A DNA stretch of 48,315 nt from Gammaproteobacteria bacterium (GCA_028293725.1 JAQGOE010000131.1:1-48315), one strand, 5' to 3'; positions 26,901 to 29,503 are shown, counted from the first letter of the stretch. A program made the numbers and translations. The notes: generated by a model from the sequence alone, not told the origin.

Positions 26901-29503
26901 CGCCAGTACACATTGGAGCCGGTAAGGCTCTGCACATCGAAGTAGAAAGCCTGCCCTGCCGTGGCGCTGAACTGATAGGCGTTGGTCGAGTTGGCCGGAT
27001 TGAGCGCCGCGCTCAGCGGCGTGCCGGGCGTCAGGCTCGCCGCCTGCGCGAGATCATCCAGCCTGAAGCTGTAAGCGCCCGTCGTATCGCCCGTGCCGTT
27101 GACGGTCAACGAGTAGCTGCCGGCAACCAGGCTGAACGCGACGGTACCCCCTTGCTGCGCGCCATCGGAGTTGTTGAAATTGCGGCCGGAAACCACCGTT
27201 CCTTGCGGACCGGTGAGCGCCCAGTACAGGTTCCCATTGTTGGTCAGCGAGTCGAAGTAGACGGTCTTGGCCTGTGCCAGAGTGAATGTATAGGTGTTGC
27301 TTTGCCCCACCTTCGCAACCGAGTCGGAGACGGTCGTGTTGAGCGCCAGCGCCGCCGTCGTCGTGATCACCGGCTGGACGTTGATGGTGTAGTTGGTAGT
27401 CCCAGCCCCGTTGAAGATATTCCCCTCTATTAGAAGGGTATAAGTCCCTGTGTACCCCAGCGTCACGCTACCGCCGGAGCCGGCGCCGATGCCGCCCGGA
27501 CCGAATACAATATGGCCGTAGGGATCCAACAGTCGCCAGTAGTCCGTGTTCACCGCCCCGGAAAGGCTCTGCACATCGAAGTAGTAGGCCTGCCCTGCCG
27601 TGACGCTGAACCGATACGCGTTGGTCGAATTGGCCGGATTGAGCGTCCCGCTCACCGGTGTGCCGGTCGTCAGGGACGCAGCCTGGGAAAGGTCGTCGAA
27701 GCGGAAACCGTATGCCCCGGCGGCCGTGCCATTGCCATCGATCGTCAGCGCGTAGTCGCCCGCGGCGAGTTTGAAGGCAGCCGCTCCCTGCCATGACGCA
27801 TCGGAGGCTTGAAAGAGGCGCTCCGAGACGAGGGTGCCCCCCGGCCCCATGAGCGACCAGCGGAGATTGCTGTTGCTCGATAGAGAATCGAAATACGCCA
27901 GCGTAGACTGCGTTAGAGTGAACCGGTACACATCCTGCTGAGTTGCCGTGCTCAGATTGCCGCTGGTCGTGGCGCCCACCGTGAGCGCGGTACCGCTCGG
28001 CAGCCCTGGCAACGTCACATGGCCCGCCAGGTTGAGCTGGAAGCTGTAAGGCGAAGTCCCGGCAGCGTTGATGCCACCTTCGATCAGCAACGTGTAGGTG
28101 CCGTCTAATGTCAGCGTCCTGGGAGCAAAAAAGCCGTAACCGTCCGTCGACACGATCACCTGCCCGTTCGAATCGAGCAGTTGCACATTGGTCGAGCCCG
28201 GACCGCTGAGCGGATTGAAGGAGACCTGGTCCCCGGCGGTCGCGGAGAAATGGTATACGTCGGTTGAGTTCGCGGGACTCAAGGTCCCGTTGACGACCGA
28301 GCCGGTGGTAATGGTCGTGCCCTGCGACAGGTCGTTGAGCCTGAAGCTATAGCTGCCCGTCGTCTGTTGCGCGCCCTGGACCGTCAGGGTGTAGTTTCCC
28401 GGCAGGAGATCGGTTGGATTGCCGAAAGCGAAGTAGCCATCCGAGTTCGTGAAACTCACGTTCGAGAGCACCGCGCCCGCGGGCCCGGTCAGCGTCCAGG
28501 ACAAACTGCTGTTGTTGGTCAACGAGTCGAAGTAGGCCCGAGTCTCCTGGTTGAGGCTGAACGTGTAGCTGTTCGTTTGACCCGGGCTGGTGATGTTTCC
28601 CGTGACCGGGGTCCCGAGGGACATGGCCGTGGTGGTCGCGGTGACCGGGTAAATGGTGAAACTGTAGTTCGTCGCGCCAGTCGCTCCGACCGGCCCTTCC
28701 ATGAGCAGCGTATAGGTGCCACTCAATTTGAGCTGAGTCGTCCCGATGTCGTAGCTCCCACCACCGCTGTAGATGCCGTTCGGCCCGAACACGGTGTTGC
28801 CGAGCGGATCGATCAGGTGCCAGTACGCCGGCGTGGAGCCGGTCACGCTGTTGACGCCGAAATAGAAGCGATCGCCCGCGTTCGCCGTGAACTGATAGAC
28901 GTTAGTCTGGTTGGCGGGGTTCAGTGTTCCGGTGACCGCGGTTCCGGCCACGATGGGGGTTGCCTGGTCCGCGTTGATCAGGCGGAAACTATAGCTGCCG
29001 GTAGCATCGGCGACGGCGTTGATCGCCACGCTATACGTGCCAGCGCTCAGATCCAACACAGGAGTAGCCGGGTCCGAAGAGCCGTCCGAGGAGCTGAAGC
29101 TGCGGTTCGCGACCACCGCTCCCTGGGGACCGGTCAAAGTCCAGTCGATACTCGAATTGTTGGTGAGTGAGTCGAAGACCAGGTGCGTCGCCGCCGTGAG
29201 GGTGAACGAGTAATGATCGACCTGCCCCGGTGTGTTGAGGGTGCCACTGACCGGAATTGGATCAGCCGACATGAGGACGCGTGGCTCGAGCGGCTCGAAG
29301 CGCACGCGTTTCGCGATCGCACGCTGCACCTCTTGACGGTCGGTGAGCGGCGCCGCCGCGACCCCGGACGCCCCGCCTCCATGTCGCGGACTGTCGGTGC
29401 GCTCCTGCATGGCGAGGATGCGCTTGATCGCGCCGGCGATTGGAGCAAGTTGGGGGATACCCGTAAACCGGACATTTTTTTCGGACCGAGGGCGAATCTG
29501 CAC
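1..29503 (-). CDS. Giant multidomain LEPR-XLL surface/secreted protein (C-terminus outside window)
   Basis: One uninterrupted minus-strand frame of 9834 codons runs from a GTG at 29503 to the left edge. I checked the frame by translating segments along its whole length. AAGGAG at 29510-29515 lies 6 nt before the GTG, and no better start lies upstream. There is no classical signal peptide. The N-terminus carries RFEPLEPRVLMSAD (residues 68-81), a LEPR-XLL motif. The approximate domain order is PPC repeats (85-1150), CARDB-like repeats (1155-3355), mixed Ig-like and unassigned sequence (3355-4285), a propeller-like block (4290-4535), He_PIG/cadherin-like repeats (4775-5550), an RHS-like segment (5810-6070), a dockerin-like pair (6207-6255), Ig-like sequence, a second propeller-like block (6870-7270), a Hint domain (7720-7911), a metzincin-like site (8290-8300), cadherin-like domains (8550-8845) and 415-residue repeats (8860 onward). 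Such proteins are typically adhesins or secreted matrix proteins. The divergent operon at 30081-38352 is probably its exporter (inference). Confidence 0.93.
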   Translation of the reverse strand, partial: MQIRPRSEKNVRFTGIPQLAPIAGAIKRILAMQERTDSPRHGGGASGVAAAPLTDRQEVQRAIAKRVRFEPLEPRVLMSADPIPVSGTLNTPGQVDHYSFTLTAATHLVFDSLTNNSSIDWTLTGPQGAVVANRSFSSSDGSSDPATPVLDLSAGTYSVAINAVADATGSYSFRLINADQATPIVAGTAVTGTLNPANQTNVYQFTANAGDRFYFGVNSVTGSTPAYWHLIDPLGNTVFGPNGIYSGGGSYDIGTTQLKLSGTYTLLMEGPVGATGATNYSFTIYPVTATTTAMSLGTPVTGNITSPGQTNSYTFSLNQETRAYFDSLTNNSSLSWTLTGPAGAVLSNVSFTNSDGYFAFGNPTDLLPGNYTLTVQGAQQTTGSYSFRLNDLSQGTTITTGSVVNGTLSPANSTDVYHFSATAGDQVSFNPLSGPGSTNVQLLDSNGQVIVSTDGYGFFAPRTLTLDGTYTLLIEGGINAAGTSPYSFQLNLAGHVTLPGLPSGTALTVGATTSGNLSTATQQDVYRFTLTQSTLAYFDSLSSNSNLRWSLMGPGGTLVSERLFQASDASWQGAAAFKLAAGDYALTIDGNGTAAGAYGFRFDDLSQAASLTTGTPVSGTLNPANSTNAYRFSVTAGQAYYFDVQSLSGAVNTDYWRLLDPYGHIVFGPGGIGAGSGGSVTLGYTGTYTLLIEGNIFNGAGTTNYTINVQPVITTTAALALNTTVSDSVAKVGQSNTYTFTLAQAKTVYFDSLTNNGNLYWALTGPQGTVVSGRNFNNSDGAQQGGTVAFSLVAGSYSLTVNGTGDTTGAYSFRLDDLAQAASLTPGTPLSAALNPANSTNAYQFSATAGQAFYFDVQSLTGSNVYWRLLDPYGGTVFAPGNIGTGSGGSVTLAYTGTYTLLVEGYSGNTGTDNYTINVQPVITTTAAVALNTTVSDSIAKVGQSNTYSFTLAQATTVYFDSLTNNGNLFWALAGPQGTVVAGRNFNNSDGGQQSGTVAFALVAGSYSLTVNAASDTTGAYSFRLDDMSQAIAITPGSAVSGTLNPANSTNIYQFSATAGQSYFFDVTSISGALPVYWRLIDPYGHTVFGPNAVYGSSGYDIGTTTLAYTGTYTLLMEGQFNLTGSTSYSFDAVPVVSSAAITIGNVDATPGPDLVVQNLTVSPVSGGITSGGQVLVSWQVYNQGTTATSTSWEDELTVKNGSQNNQIIGNLLVSYADLGAFALQPGQSVTRQALVTLPPGHPGAGNLTFQVTTDAANTVPESGATAEFNNTTSVTAASQLAPYPDVQVTNLSVQPPGAWSPGATVTVHWRTVNAGNAAINAAFTDSVAITNLTTGQVIGTATGSYDPAVSGPLAAGAFVDHAATFTWPSDGRGIGQFQFAVSTDSTNAVFEDNPANTGESNNTTSQTISSGPDLVVQNLRVSQPTLQAGGTVTLLWEDWNQGVASTFGTFNDHIVVTNTTTGQVILNTALLYDPTQQGQGPIASGGFQTRALTFRLPDGAAGAGTLSISVTTNQNTVGQSSEFETNPAGTATQNNTSTTQIQSTVTLYADLALTSVTVPSSGVAASPISLTWTVANQGQADASGSWSDEVILSHDAVLGNADDINLGTITHTGGLAAGASYTQTGAFTLPAHLQGSYSVFIVSDSASQVLEPDTRANNASAARPISLTTPYSDLGVEAVSAPATATGGNTVNVSWRVRNTGTTATESSLWNDEIFLSRSPTLDSTAIVLAPSVSHVGVLNVGDSYTNSVSVTLPQDAQGTYYILVKTDTGGSVFENGNTANNVGVSLGTVQVGLLPVPDLQVSGVTGPTSAEPGDAVTVNYTATNAGTASAQGPWTDGIYLDTGGSLVRVATLAVTGTLAAGSGVSRSATFTIPQNLNTQGNFHWVVQTDINNDIYERGNESNNEATAAQAVAIARPDLAVSSVSAPANANSGDVVPLSWQVTNVGAARANGSWTDTVILSKDGTLGNADDVVLGTVTQNGPLAASANYTASLNVTLPLGLTGTYTFFVVTNSTGSLSETSTTNDSASTSTAVALSPYADLAVSNVTAPALTVDDPARISVDWTVTNQGTGAGKTTSWTDRVILSLDGTVGNGDDLVIGNFVHTGALASGASYTQNQQILLPPGLTGHYQLFVESDANNEVFENGSKANNVATAPNTVDVMPIPYADLVVSSLTTSGTPQSGQPLTIDWTVLNQGIGVTNSSIWNDTVTLARNPDGSSVIANLGNFTHAGQLDPGLNYERSVSVTLPNGLSGTYYVVVNTSGPFEFTHTNNNQRVSAPLTVQLSPSPDLAVSAINAPATALDGDSIDVSWTVTNNGAADALGTWQDTLALRQVDNPSASLISLGTFTYAAGLTAGKSYARTESVKLPNKLQGVYQLVVTTNTGSAPIYEYGSAASNDVTVDPQVLSVGLRPRPNLQVSTYQLPDHVSAGGTIGIDFTVVNQGAAAASGSWKDNVYLSLDGKLSADDILVGSLDNGSALDIGQEYSTALNNISIPIRYSGNAYLLIVPNAYQTVDEFPNGSAVTAAHFTVDPVPFADLVTSNVVAPTQAVHGSQVEVRYTVTNQGLAPTDATAWTDTIWLSKDKTRPSAANGDIELGTVQHTGKLDVNGSYQEIVDVTLPDNLDTGTYYITAWTNSYGVVDQTSLASNINPDDPNELNSDNYKATPLQVLGKGKPDFTVTSVQAAPNGQAGQPYTVSWTVGNLGADYSGSLYDGVWLSSTANLLDPGNQRWFLGTVQHTGGLIGGSSYTAQQTFTLSPSAQGQYIVVETDTSSDSEINLVNHRTGDVLEANENNNQGEVAVSVTDAPSDLQVVSVTPSSPGGNSGDPLTVSWTVVNNGAATWSGSQFWYDTVWISKDPTFIPGRATYLGSKAHSNTTPLGAGGTYTESLNVNLPDGFGGGYYLYVIADAVNSAPQSEITSGSNAGALDFYSHSDFESNTANNIGQGTVQVNYTEPDLQVTAFSVSDPNPQSGETVQVTYTVTNTGTHATRVDAWTDELYLSADTSLDTTDRPLAGIFHAGQGLLAAGASYTRTVSVQIPESIQGNFNLLLMTDNPFLASVNQGPGSSSGTIQDWVPSPGGAVKEYQGEGNNLAVLPVAISLAPAADLQVSTVTIPQQGQTGQFITLNYTVSNNGTGGTPPDEGTWDDLVYLSRDKVLDLNSDRFLADLVHTGGLAAGASYNVSTQLRLPTDLVGPYYVFVVTDPTRQQAPRGEVFEGNNENNNATASAQPLLIVQPPPADLVVNEVTAPASALAGTPMQITWTVQNTAANPALGSWTDAVYLSTGNTWSVGDLLLGKVTHSGDLASGASYTATLNALLPPAKVGQYHIVVRTDILNQVYEGPPGETNNTTASDGVVNVDVPTLQLGVTQNLTLSPGQLQVYQVTVPEGQTLQASLISSSGAASNELYIRYGDIPTDQLFDASYDSPLQANQVATVPTTKPGVYYILVQGDSEPRANTAATLTLSLLPLTITNVTSDQGGDSKWVTVDIYGAQFQQGAVVQLNRPGIDAIEPSNYQVLDATHIQAIFDLSNAPHGLYDVEVINPDGESVTEAYRYLVETTLPPDVTVGVSGPRVVAAGSSGNYGVTVASDTNIDTPYVKFTYGVPAMGDNNYVFGIPFLTFSTNLGAPPQSAELSGVPWASLDSPVDTTGQILAPGYALNLANQGNVSLSFNVQTYPGLAYLVNKDFNDFRVALYAARPDLAAAGILDGGPPSLDNLAPGLYERYLSTDPEDAIPNKLESLAIPFRFNIVAAATPETRDEFIADQTAVAESLRAAILADPTATSALQVLAADAATWDDSYLAALEQAGILLPSNTAPPISQSPQVASLVSVLATGVLVGPAGSLYKTQADLVTFFTKIHQWYGDNPSKLAPIDHYDVRTDDEGDEVSIPVPALPTEAQYDAGLSAATSFETFNIFSPLVGFGSNPALPDLASVNATSELTPYELSSYLQAVAAQGRDVAITGPQGYGAQQFLPTGYALPYTVSFDNPATASATASQVRIVTQLDPNLDYHSFRLGDLTIGNINIHVPGGHATFQGDFDFTATKGFILRVSAGIDPQSGAATWLLQAIDPQTGEVLQDATKGLLAPGQTATVSYTVAPNVGVASGTTITANARVIFNTAASMDAVPLTQTLDTVAPTSTTTVQQLPGSDNYQVSWQSQDDSGGSGVKYATVYVSEDGGNYQIWLSQTSQTTGVYQGQAGHHYTFLTIATDNAGNREKPPLGVQAPSDGSAVNLGSVTTVQTTVEQAPPPPASTTPSTNPLFLAAQAGVASTTPLTASPEFTGVLAPFSMQALVTGFASSGAGIGALAVLQMPDGSVLVSGGPDRGWIYRFDHDGGFAGTPWAALDEPVFNLALDNSGHLWVTTGGGPLLLLDSVNGNVLASYGDGITQALAVDQSTGLLYVSSGSGVETFDPTTGKFAHFSDVRVDDLQFSPDGHLWGTSWPDRGTVYEFDSHGKATAMLQFNEPIDSLTFGQPGTPLQGLLFLSTNVPAGQSTGSTIEMVDLATLQHVTIAQGGTRGEVLRATTDGRVLIALTGQLDVLSPVVAPKVTASTPADGTLIPLPVPTISVTFDHDMYVGGVTEAGSVINPANYTLTRPNGATTAVQSVHYDTATRTVTLTYEPLAADDYVLRVSNAIDSAEGLALGSVYTASFTTLLNFTDTVQIGFAGTRSDRADGTVSFDVTVTNTGTSDLVGPLQLIIDPTQYFAGQPQGPFTTTSDGLWLIDLSAGLTGGRLAPGESTTVQTVTLGTAGGQRPNVGYGVFAMPVPNTPPVIDSAPVTSATAGSPYQYQLAAHDPDGTVLHYVLFSGPDGMTLDPNTGVLSWNATASSPASVTVVLRVYDGRGGYDTQSFAIAVAGGNRAPTVTDPDATYTIAAGEALMIGLGALDPDGDPLIQWADHLPPGASFDPLNNVIVWAPDYTQTGTYNGITLYVSDGINTVSRSFSVVVQAANAAPVLTPVAAYTVSEGDALSFALQAADANGDPLTFWSPVLPTGATLDPNTGEFTWNPNYTAAGVYNVTFDVSDGTLTDEVTTTITVLPTDVAPVFPAFGTYNIAEGQPLSVQLLASDPSNPGYIPPSRGTGGALSPLQGTAATVTYSVTGLPPGATFDPDTLLLQWIPRANQAGNYSVTVTATGDGNGAGPPLSTTTVIPIVVHTTNHAPQIAPVANQSINRGATLDLPVSATDPDGNPVRLSVTGLPDFATFADNGNGTGSFHFAPVVGDSGDYVVTLTATDNGDGLGAAGALATSYSFVVSALSADEPPLLAWIGNTVAVVGQPLSFTLYATDLNQDPLTLSTSGLPPGATVTPSAIYGQATVQWTPTAADIGTHSVTFTVTDSGNNGQAAPEHDARTMSIVVRAANQAPVLAPIGTQTVAEGQPLSVQLQAVDPDGDMITYQVTNLPPGAAFNPQTGLLSWTPNDFQAGVYAVTFAATDGNATSSETVSLVVTNTNQAPVFTYLPDQSVREGQNLSFNLNAADPDADPITYSAITALPPGFTLNQKSGLIQWTPNYDQAGSYTLQFEVTDVHGASATQTLTVRVDNVDRPPIVSLQNHAVLLGQTLTVPVLASDPDSNTTLTYSAAGLPAGAVLDPHTGILTWTPTPGEAGDHLVSVTVSDGTLTTSAPLLLRALTTPQAPTVTIVMTPSFPAVPGENVVIHVLASSFGAISGKTLTVNGQVVSLDATGTATVQATAPGQLTLVATAVDADGFTGSATQVLLIRDPNDTAAPVVGFDPTMADAIVTAPTNIVGTVSDSNLNNWVLEIAPQGSDQYTRLASGTTSVAGALYQFDSNAWANGVYQLRLTATDITGRVSQTTTLLQVDSTEKDARYLRDDTDASVVLDGHTLNITREYDSLQSGVQGSFGYGWRLPISDFELTSDVASGASGTTAPFRDGTRVYVTLPTGDRVAFTFQPQLQQAAGFSYYVPTWVADNGSGWTLSSTGTKLQRAGDRYYDMVTGQPYNPQASGAAAAFSLTGIDGTVYSLDPTGRTTQVRFTDGVTWQVSDSGIVAANGASVNFHTNSAGNIDAIALPDGSAFAYSYDADGNLSFVRDLAQGQSTRYGYSPTDAHLLTLATGSLGQGGSSIGYQGTPSAVPLTADLGAATSYLSQTFTGSLAAGGTDRYSFAVRPSELASSPTGQVYLGVIVTAAPGSNLEAGLPQIPGMTALASRIQGNQVFVLYQVSRAGLLELDVSGINTTTSGAYKLSMFVAGDANHDGVVDGLDSQALNAAIGSSAGQAGYNVSLDFNDDGRIDSTDRELLAQMYGYRANQAPVVTLQTTITHVDLDAVVPVSTFISDLEGDRAYYRITGASHGTAVLSGDGQSVVFHPEAGYAGTATFTVVADDGYSQSAAVTITVDVSSAQLLRINLPRLPTVAQGSSTQLQLTGDFADQAGVLLPADYLQFSSSDPSILSVSSTGVVRGQGSGTAIITAQAHGLQAVNVVTVGPNPQAPVTDDDGFEVGVYPLAIDLSIGGQRQLKVTLADQTNISAGTAGTKYFISNSSVADITADGLIEAKAAGTAILTVINGGMQHDIVLVVQAPVTGPAPVSATTGAVVQDSSGDLLMVAPGALPDGTTVSISSRAVTDVGLPPPAPSLVTALGAFQIDVSGGAQATLPLQLAVNLASQNVAAGTQVFFWRKGTVTDVDGSVHDTWWLVDNGVVGADGVARTSSPPYSGITGGDGVFLITSSTTNGATGQVDVRSTVVNFNVIWAEAALVAIAPGPFMATGALTLLEGLPAASIVGLNYTLEGSYSRPIQPADFDPTTVSTTFPAPPDYSVYQPTITGLTFDPATRTLTVTGANFVPPGQSLGDFQLRVWLEPRGDQVSAEQPAGTAPDRGLIWQGFTPTSISDSSLEITLPQGVALSMHDVYIQRLALTSTATGQFPTGTPVQSDPVEAWTLGTNNTLVTTAHSIDVFSPAGPANVPVALNQVTTDEQGRALNLIGKYTNQIVFSDDGTTAYIAGAGGNIYVFDTQTRDVVYTLPVVNSRTGITSLAVSGNWLYVAEGSTSSATGGRLLRIDINQLDSQYLQKQQVIEFGASPLFGYVGMAINNGSYLALTAPSNPISSQYTGQGATGAVYVIDIGKIEDDGWLTQQAVVKIDATNFPVAGDGTVPEYISAGIGDGQFLLSSTQDRDSGLVAIQVGLDAKGNLTHNVTGEAPALTPEESDPNWWVEKFQQDIQSAAGTVIVKYQGQEFALVADYNFLFNDPHYTEDEQYGLGKQIGGKIGIIEDPFGKAGGPKFLGATTPIVGGAIDHLSISQDGKLYADVFLDDTSSGTEVMKKSLFVWDASQLIEKALAAQGSQPLSIPIDEVLVGPGQATTGQNPDAAPSRIDGPTAHGGDFGWIYGIGTYTIPGRVITLQAPTNNYKIVSIAPPPPTTVPDNVLTRSLGITEQQIDQQIQDDLKNGNSTALSAAAYFGKVFLYDGWNLFTLGFAGRQAQRADSDLSTGYYYTATLIDAASTIGSLVLGARVGAGAPPGFWGNLIVGAKVGATMTLVQQAGQAGIYKWTNGAAGKDPWSAAFLKTSITELAQSTLLGAGLSATLGSLLSRFPVLGSKIVFNSPNSIDPLPIRVVEPTFSPQDIPELGSLADTTGGNIIRDAGGQLTVGDETLSLPAQGSMSTEDAIAWQESESALVPKLLDSNASLREQANEAVQLENAIIEAARNAMSDASAASQLSITDPLRSFDQMVAAESGSYAGNALFGKVIQDCVAAGTPRPVSADGGCFVAGTLVHTKEGLVPIEQIKIGDWVLSQPEMKGDVGYKRVVRTFSFEDEEVVCVDVWKNGPAERTGFVATGNHPFWVKGVGWTRADHLAEGQFLELPDGSTCEVYNRATVFRTDVDGVGWLDGFVNGLRGTGDGRTIDMRGGSVVFNYEHVSHPEIDPADLNSRLRTRVYNFEVEDNHTYYVGEWGVWVHNANCGRIALVNASLGIKVSPNATWYTNGQAAQLAAPNQGIMLVSESIAPATDPATAYELQGPGAIVSHFDQTGKPLSQGDVLTITWGLRANLPNNNQYVRFENRALMPDGKSFANTLIDSKLSLAGLGVSQNPDGTFSDFAGGLINLQRVATALHQNPAFNVVYDFKTKLGFQQAVQYFTDVVAQQSWFEGNIMVRWRGDGSTDNPGTPDEVVIFKKTPTASDPNHVTAKTVDFNTILTNSTAVQNPLDDVANKFFELQKQDQDVVAEGNGAALTPVSMTDVNTLLSVAKQEWESLGISGSVLDNITVSLGDLPTGVAAQTVGNQITLSADGAGWGWFTDPTPTTSEEFSATGGSGGGQLTALSGSAAAGHLDLLTVLTHEVGHVLGLQDVNAPGTGSRIMSGDLVPGARRMPTQLDLGSVSASMLSGLTVPSTAPVAGGSSTATTVTPRPTVNSQPQFEQTPHSGLENGDFGIADSSNSQYGWVTSGNVTLDNGVATLQEDDRSLTDLSQELVLPSGVTSLRFTIDAAQFAANGIAPPDAFEVALLNAVTGLPVGGTVSLSHSDALLNLQSDGTLTTASGVTVTGLPSVAGGSLLSTTSPITVTIDLSQIAAGTPVKLYLDLLGLGAKGSKVVIDNVQLVTAANTAPVANNDSATAIAGTPTQIAVLANDTDAENDPLTPVLVSGTAHGTVTLGSNGVFTYTADAGFSGTDQFTYRASDGQAQSNVATVSINVTSPNHAPVAASDTAGTSQGTAVRIDVLANDTDADGDALTSAVVTGPAHGTVSLNSDGSFNYVPVANFYGTDQFTYVVSDGHAQSNVATVTIDVTRVIHAPVAADDSVHTVAGAPINIAVLADDLDVDGNPLTPIIVNPTANGTVTVNADGTIQYTPNSGFIGTDQFTYQDNDGNGLSNVATVSITVDAHVPPTAVAGTISTPENTPYVFKWSDFQISEPGAPTLSVNVNPLDCYSGGQLEVLGADGSWCSVTSTVVLSRSDVDAGKLRFVPAEDETGFGGYGGSGLGNQQAVYASFTYSGYDGEVVSDPVTMSIDVIPVATAPTLTISGQDTNVDLYSVITLWQTVGNPDSNATPVSQPTLEGWTAVGASGFTVWSSGDVQTGSDGSPDTIYKGSNPSGNFVELAGGTGIERTVNTVAGVQYTLYYDFASELLDNSGSITVSVDGHAVQGCPPTSQSDTSLDWQRGSVTFVGTGGPQTIQLMSGSKGVMLGNLGLAREPVNTSYENNAILLQRIDSALVDNGGSQTLSLTVEGLPIGAVLTDGTYSFTATADQNSVDITNWAGWNISLTPPTDFYGTIALTVRATSTVTSNGAAASVTQSLPVTVLATPAAQTSTVTSSENTPYVFQWSDFHISDPQSTALSVEVSTWVQGGGHLEYLTSNGWEAEFNNLVVSKDDIDAGKLRFVPDENGTGYSGYGGTDVGNLQATYGMFSYAGFDGGMASDPVTMSIDVTPVATAPTLMISGQDTNVNLYSVITTWETVSNPDSDATLVSQPTLEGWTAVGASGFKVWSQDDVQTDSEGTTDTLYKVLGPGANFVELAGGTGIERTVNTVAGVQYTLYYNFASELLDSSGSVTVSVDGQVVPGCPLTSQSGASLDWQQGSVSFIGTGGTQTLQLVSGSKGVMLGNLGLAQQPVNTGYENNAILLQRIDSALVDWGGSQTLSLTMEGLPVGAVLTDGTNTFTATADQNSVDITNWAGWNISLTPPSDFYGTIALTVRATSTVTSSGAAASVTQSLPVTVLATPVAQTSTVTTPENTPYVFQWSDFHISDPQSTALAVDMSTWCQGGGHLEYLTNDGWQAETYSLYLTKADIDAGKLRFVPEQDATGYSGYGGTGLGNLQSTYTLFMYSGSDGGMETDPVAMNIDVTPVATAPTLTVSGQTSNVALNVLRTTWETVGNPDTNATQLSQPT
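2975..3850 (-). repeat. Three cadherin-like/VCBS-type Ig domains
   Basis: Three units of about 95 residues follow the pattern H-A-P-V-A-x-x-D, then I-x-V-L-A-N/D-D-t/l-D-x-D/E-x-P-L-t, HGTV-x-l-x-x-d-G-x-f/i-x-Y-t/v-P, GTDQFTY and S-N-V-A-T-V-t/s-I. This is the bacterial cadherin-like/Big_9 signature with acidic calcium-type loops. The array links the metzincin region, via a DUF642-like stretch at 4360-3850, to the 415-residue repeats. Confidence 0.85.
4540..4990 (-). other. Metzincin-like zinc protease domain in the giant protein
   Basis: THEVGHVLGLQD places H8290, E8291, H8294 and D8300 in a metzincin arrangement with Asp as the third ligand, as in snapalysin. SRIMSGDLVPGARR, about 15 residues later, supplies a plausible Met-turn. 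The preceding NQITLSADGAGWGWFTDPTP is typical of matrixin-like domains in giant surface proteins. Catalytic residues look complete, so an active self-processing or substrate-cleaving protease is possible, though not shown. Confidence 0.78.
5771..6346 (-). other. Hint (intein-like, pretoxin-type) autoprocessing domain
   Basis: Residues 7720-7911 show the Hint blocks in order. The nucleophilic Cys is in GCFVAGTLVHTKEGLVPIEQ, followed by IKIGDWVLS. The central histidine block is TGNHPFWVKGVGW with RADHL. The C-terminal block is VYNFEVEDNHTYYVGEWG, ending in VWVHN. Pretoxin Hint domains use this Cys for peptide-bond rearrangement and cleavage. All key residues visible by eye are intact. Unlike the usual arrangement, it is internal: more than 1900 residues follow in this window, starting with ANCGRIALVN. 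Hint position relative to the metzincin-like site suggests staged processing (inference). Confidence 0.92.
7700..8900 (-). other. Propeller-like region (second) in the giant protein
   Basis: Residues about 6870-7270 include TAYIAGAGGNIYVFDTQT, GITSLAVSGNWLYVAEG and AVYVIDIGK, alternating strand-turn units typical of WD40/YVTN beta-propellers. An IPT/TIG-like Ig domain precedes it (about 9200-9050). After it comes an unassigned region (7500-6360) with a hydrophobic Gly/Ala-rich stretch near 7190-7020, then the Hint domain. Confidence 0.5.
10740..10890 (-). other. Dockerin-like calcium-binding pair in the giant protein
   Basis: Two EF-hand-like loops, DANHDGVVDGLD (from residue 6207) and DFNDDGRIDSTD, are spaced as in type I dockerins and followed by short helices (SQALNAAIG and RELLAQMYG). 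Acidic and Asn side chains sit at positions 1, 3, 5 and 12 of each loop. Dockerins bind cohesins; no cohesin-like domain was recognised in the window, so a purely structural calcium role is equally possible. Confidence 0.8.
11290..12070 (-). other. RHS-like segment in the giant protein
   Basis: Residues about 5812-6072 contain ITREYDSLQSGVQGSFGYGWRL, seen in shortened form as GSFGYGWRLPISDFEL. The segment continues through DGTRVYVTLPTGDRVAF to a YD-type repeat, SYDADGNLSFVRD. These are the landmarks of the N-terminal part of RHS/YD proteins, which form a cocoon around toxic payloads. Only a short piece is present, not a full RHS shell. It lies N-terminal to the Hint domain, an order familiar from polymorphic toxins. 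Confidence 0.7.
12850..15185 (-). repeat. Array of about nine He_PIG/cadherin-like Ig domains
   Basis: Nine units of 85-115 residues share N-x-A-P-x-v-x-p at the start, then L-x-a-x-D-P-D-G-D-P-l/i, LPPGA-x-f-D-P-x-t-G-x-l-x-W-x-P and G-x-y-x-v-t-v-x-v-x-D-g. This is the putative-Ig (He_PIG)/cadherin-like signature, with DPDGDP acidic loops that usually bind calcium. Unit starts lie near 15180, 14930, 14650, 14390, 14030, 13720, 13430, 13160 and 12880. Confidence 0.8.
15900..16640 (-). other. Propeller-like region (first) in the giant protein
   Basis: Residues about 4290-4535 contain repeated short strands of the type L-a-v-d-x-s-G-x-L-w/y-V-s/t-x-g and D-x-x-t-G-k, as in NHL/YVTN-like beta-propellers. 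A Big_5-like Ig domain (SVTFDHDMYVGG) follows at about 15815-15600. Blade number cannot be counted reliably by eye. The segment may be a ligand-binding module. Confidence 0.5.
19440..26045 (-). repeat. Array of about 17 CARDB-like domains
   Basis: About 17 units of 110-135 residues start with P/A-D-L-x-V-s-x-v, followed by x-P-x-x-x-x-x-G and then V-x-N-x-G-x-x-x-a-x-x-W-x-D-x-v-x-L-S, and end in a short E-x-n-N-N-x-s motif. This is the CARDB (cell adhesion related domain found in bacteria) pattern, an Ig-like fold common in surface proteins. Unit starts lie near 26040, 25650, 25265, 24865, 24490, 24110, 23755, 23390, 23010, 22650, 22265, 21900, 21485, 21090, 20645, 20195 and 19790. DNA identity between units is modest, so the array is older than the 630-bp and 1245-bp repeats. 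Confidence 0.85.
26050..29257 (-). repeat. Array of PPC (bacterial pre-peptidase C-terminal) domains
   Basis: About ten beta-sandwich units recur with the pattern G-x-v-x-G-t-l/n followed by Y-x-F-x-l-t/a, YFDSLTNN and L-x-x-G-x-Y-x-L-x-v. This is the PPC pattern known from secreted peptidases and large surface proteins. Units alternate between two subtypes, one with YFDSLTNN and one with YWRLLDPYG, making roughly 210-residue pairs. They occupy residues about 85-1150, directly after the LEPR-XLL motif, and probably act as stalk or folding modules. Confidence 0.85.
26140..27960 (-). repeat. 630-bp in-frame tandem repeat (pairs of PPC domains)
   Basis: A block with a period of exactly 630 bp (210 codons) is repeated. 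The segment beginning cggtcgtgttgagcgcca is found at 26701 and again at 27331, and the segment around 26438 recurs at 27068. Two copies are nearly identical in DNA and a third (about 27410-27960) is more diverged. This points to recent duplication or gene conversion inside the coding sequence. Confidence 0.85.
29258..29308 (-). other. LEPR-XLL motif of the giant protein
   Basis: Residues 66-82 read RVRFEPLEPRVLMSADP. This matches the LEPR-XLL signature (LEPR, one residue, then two hydrophobic residues), which is known from the extreme N-terminus of very large repetitive bacterial proteins. It follows about 65 residues that are basic and amphipathic rather than a Sec signal peptide, and it directly precedes the first PPC domain. 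A sorting or export role is inferred from its position. Confidence 0.88.
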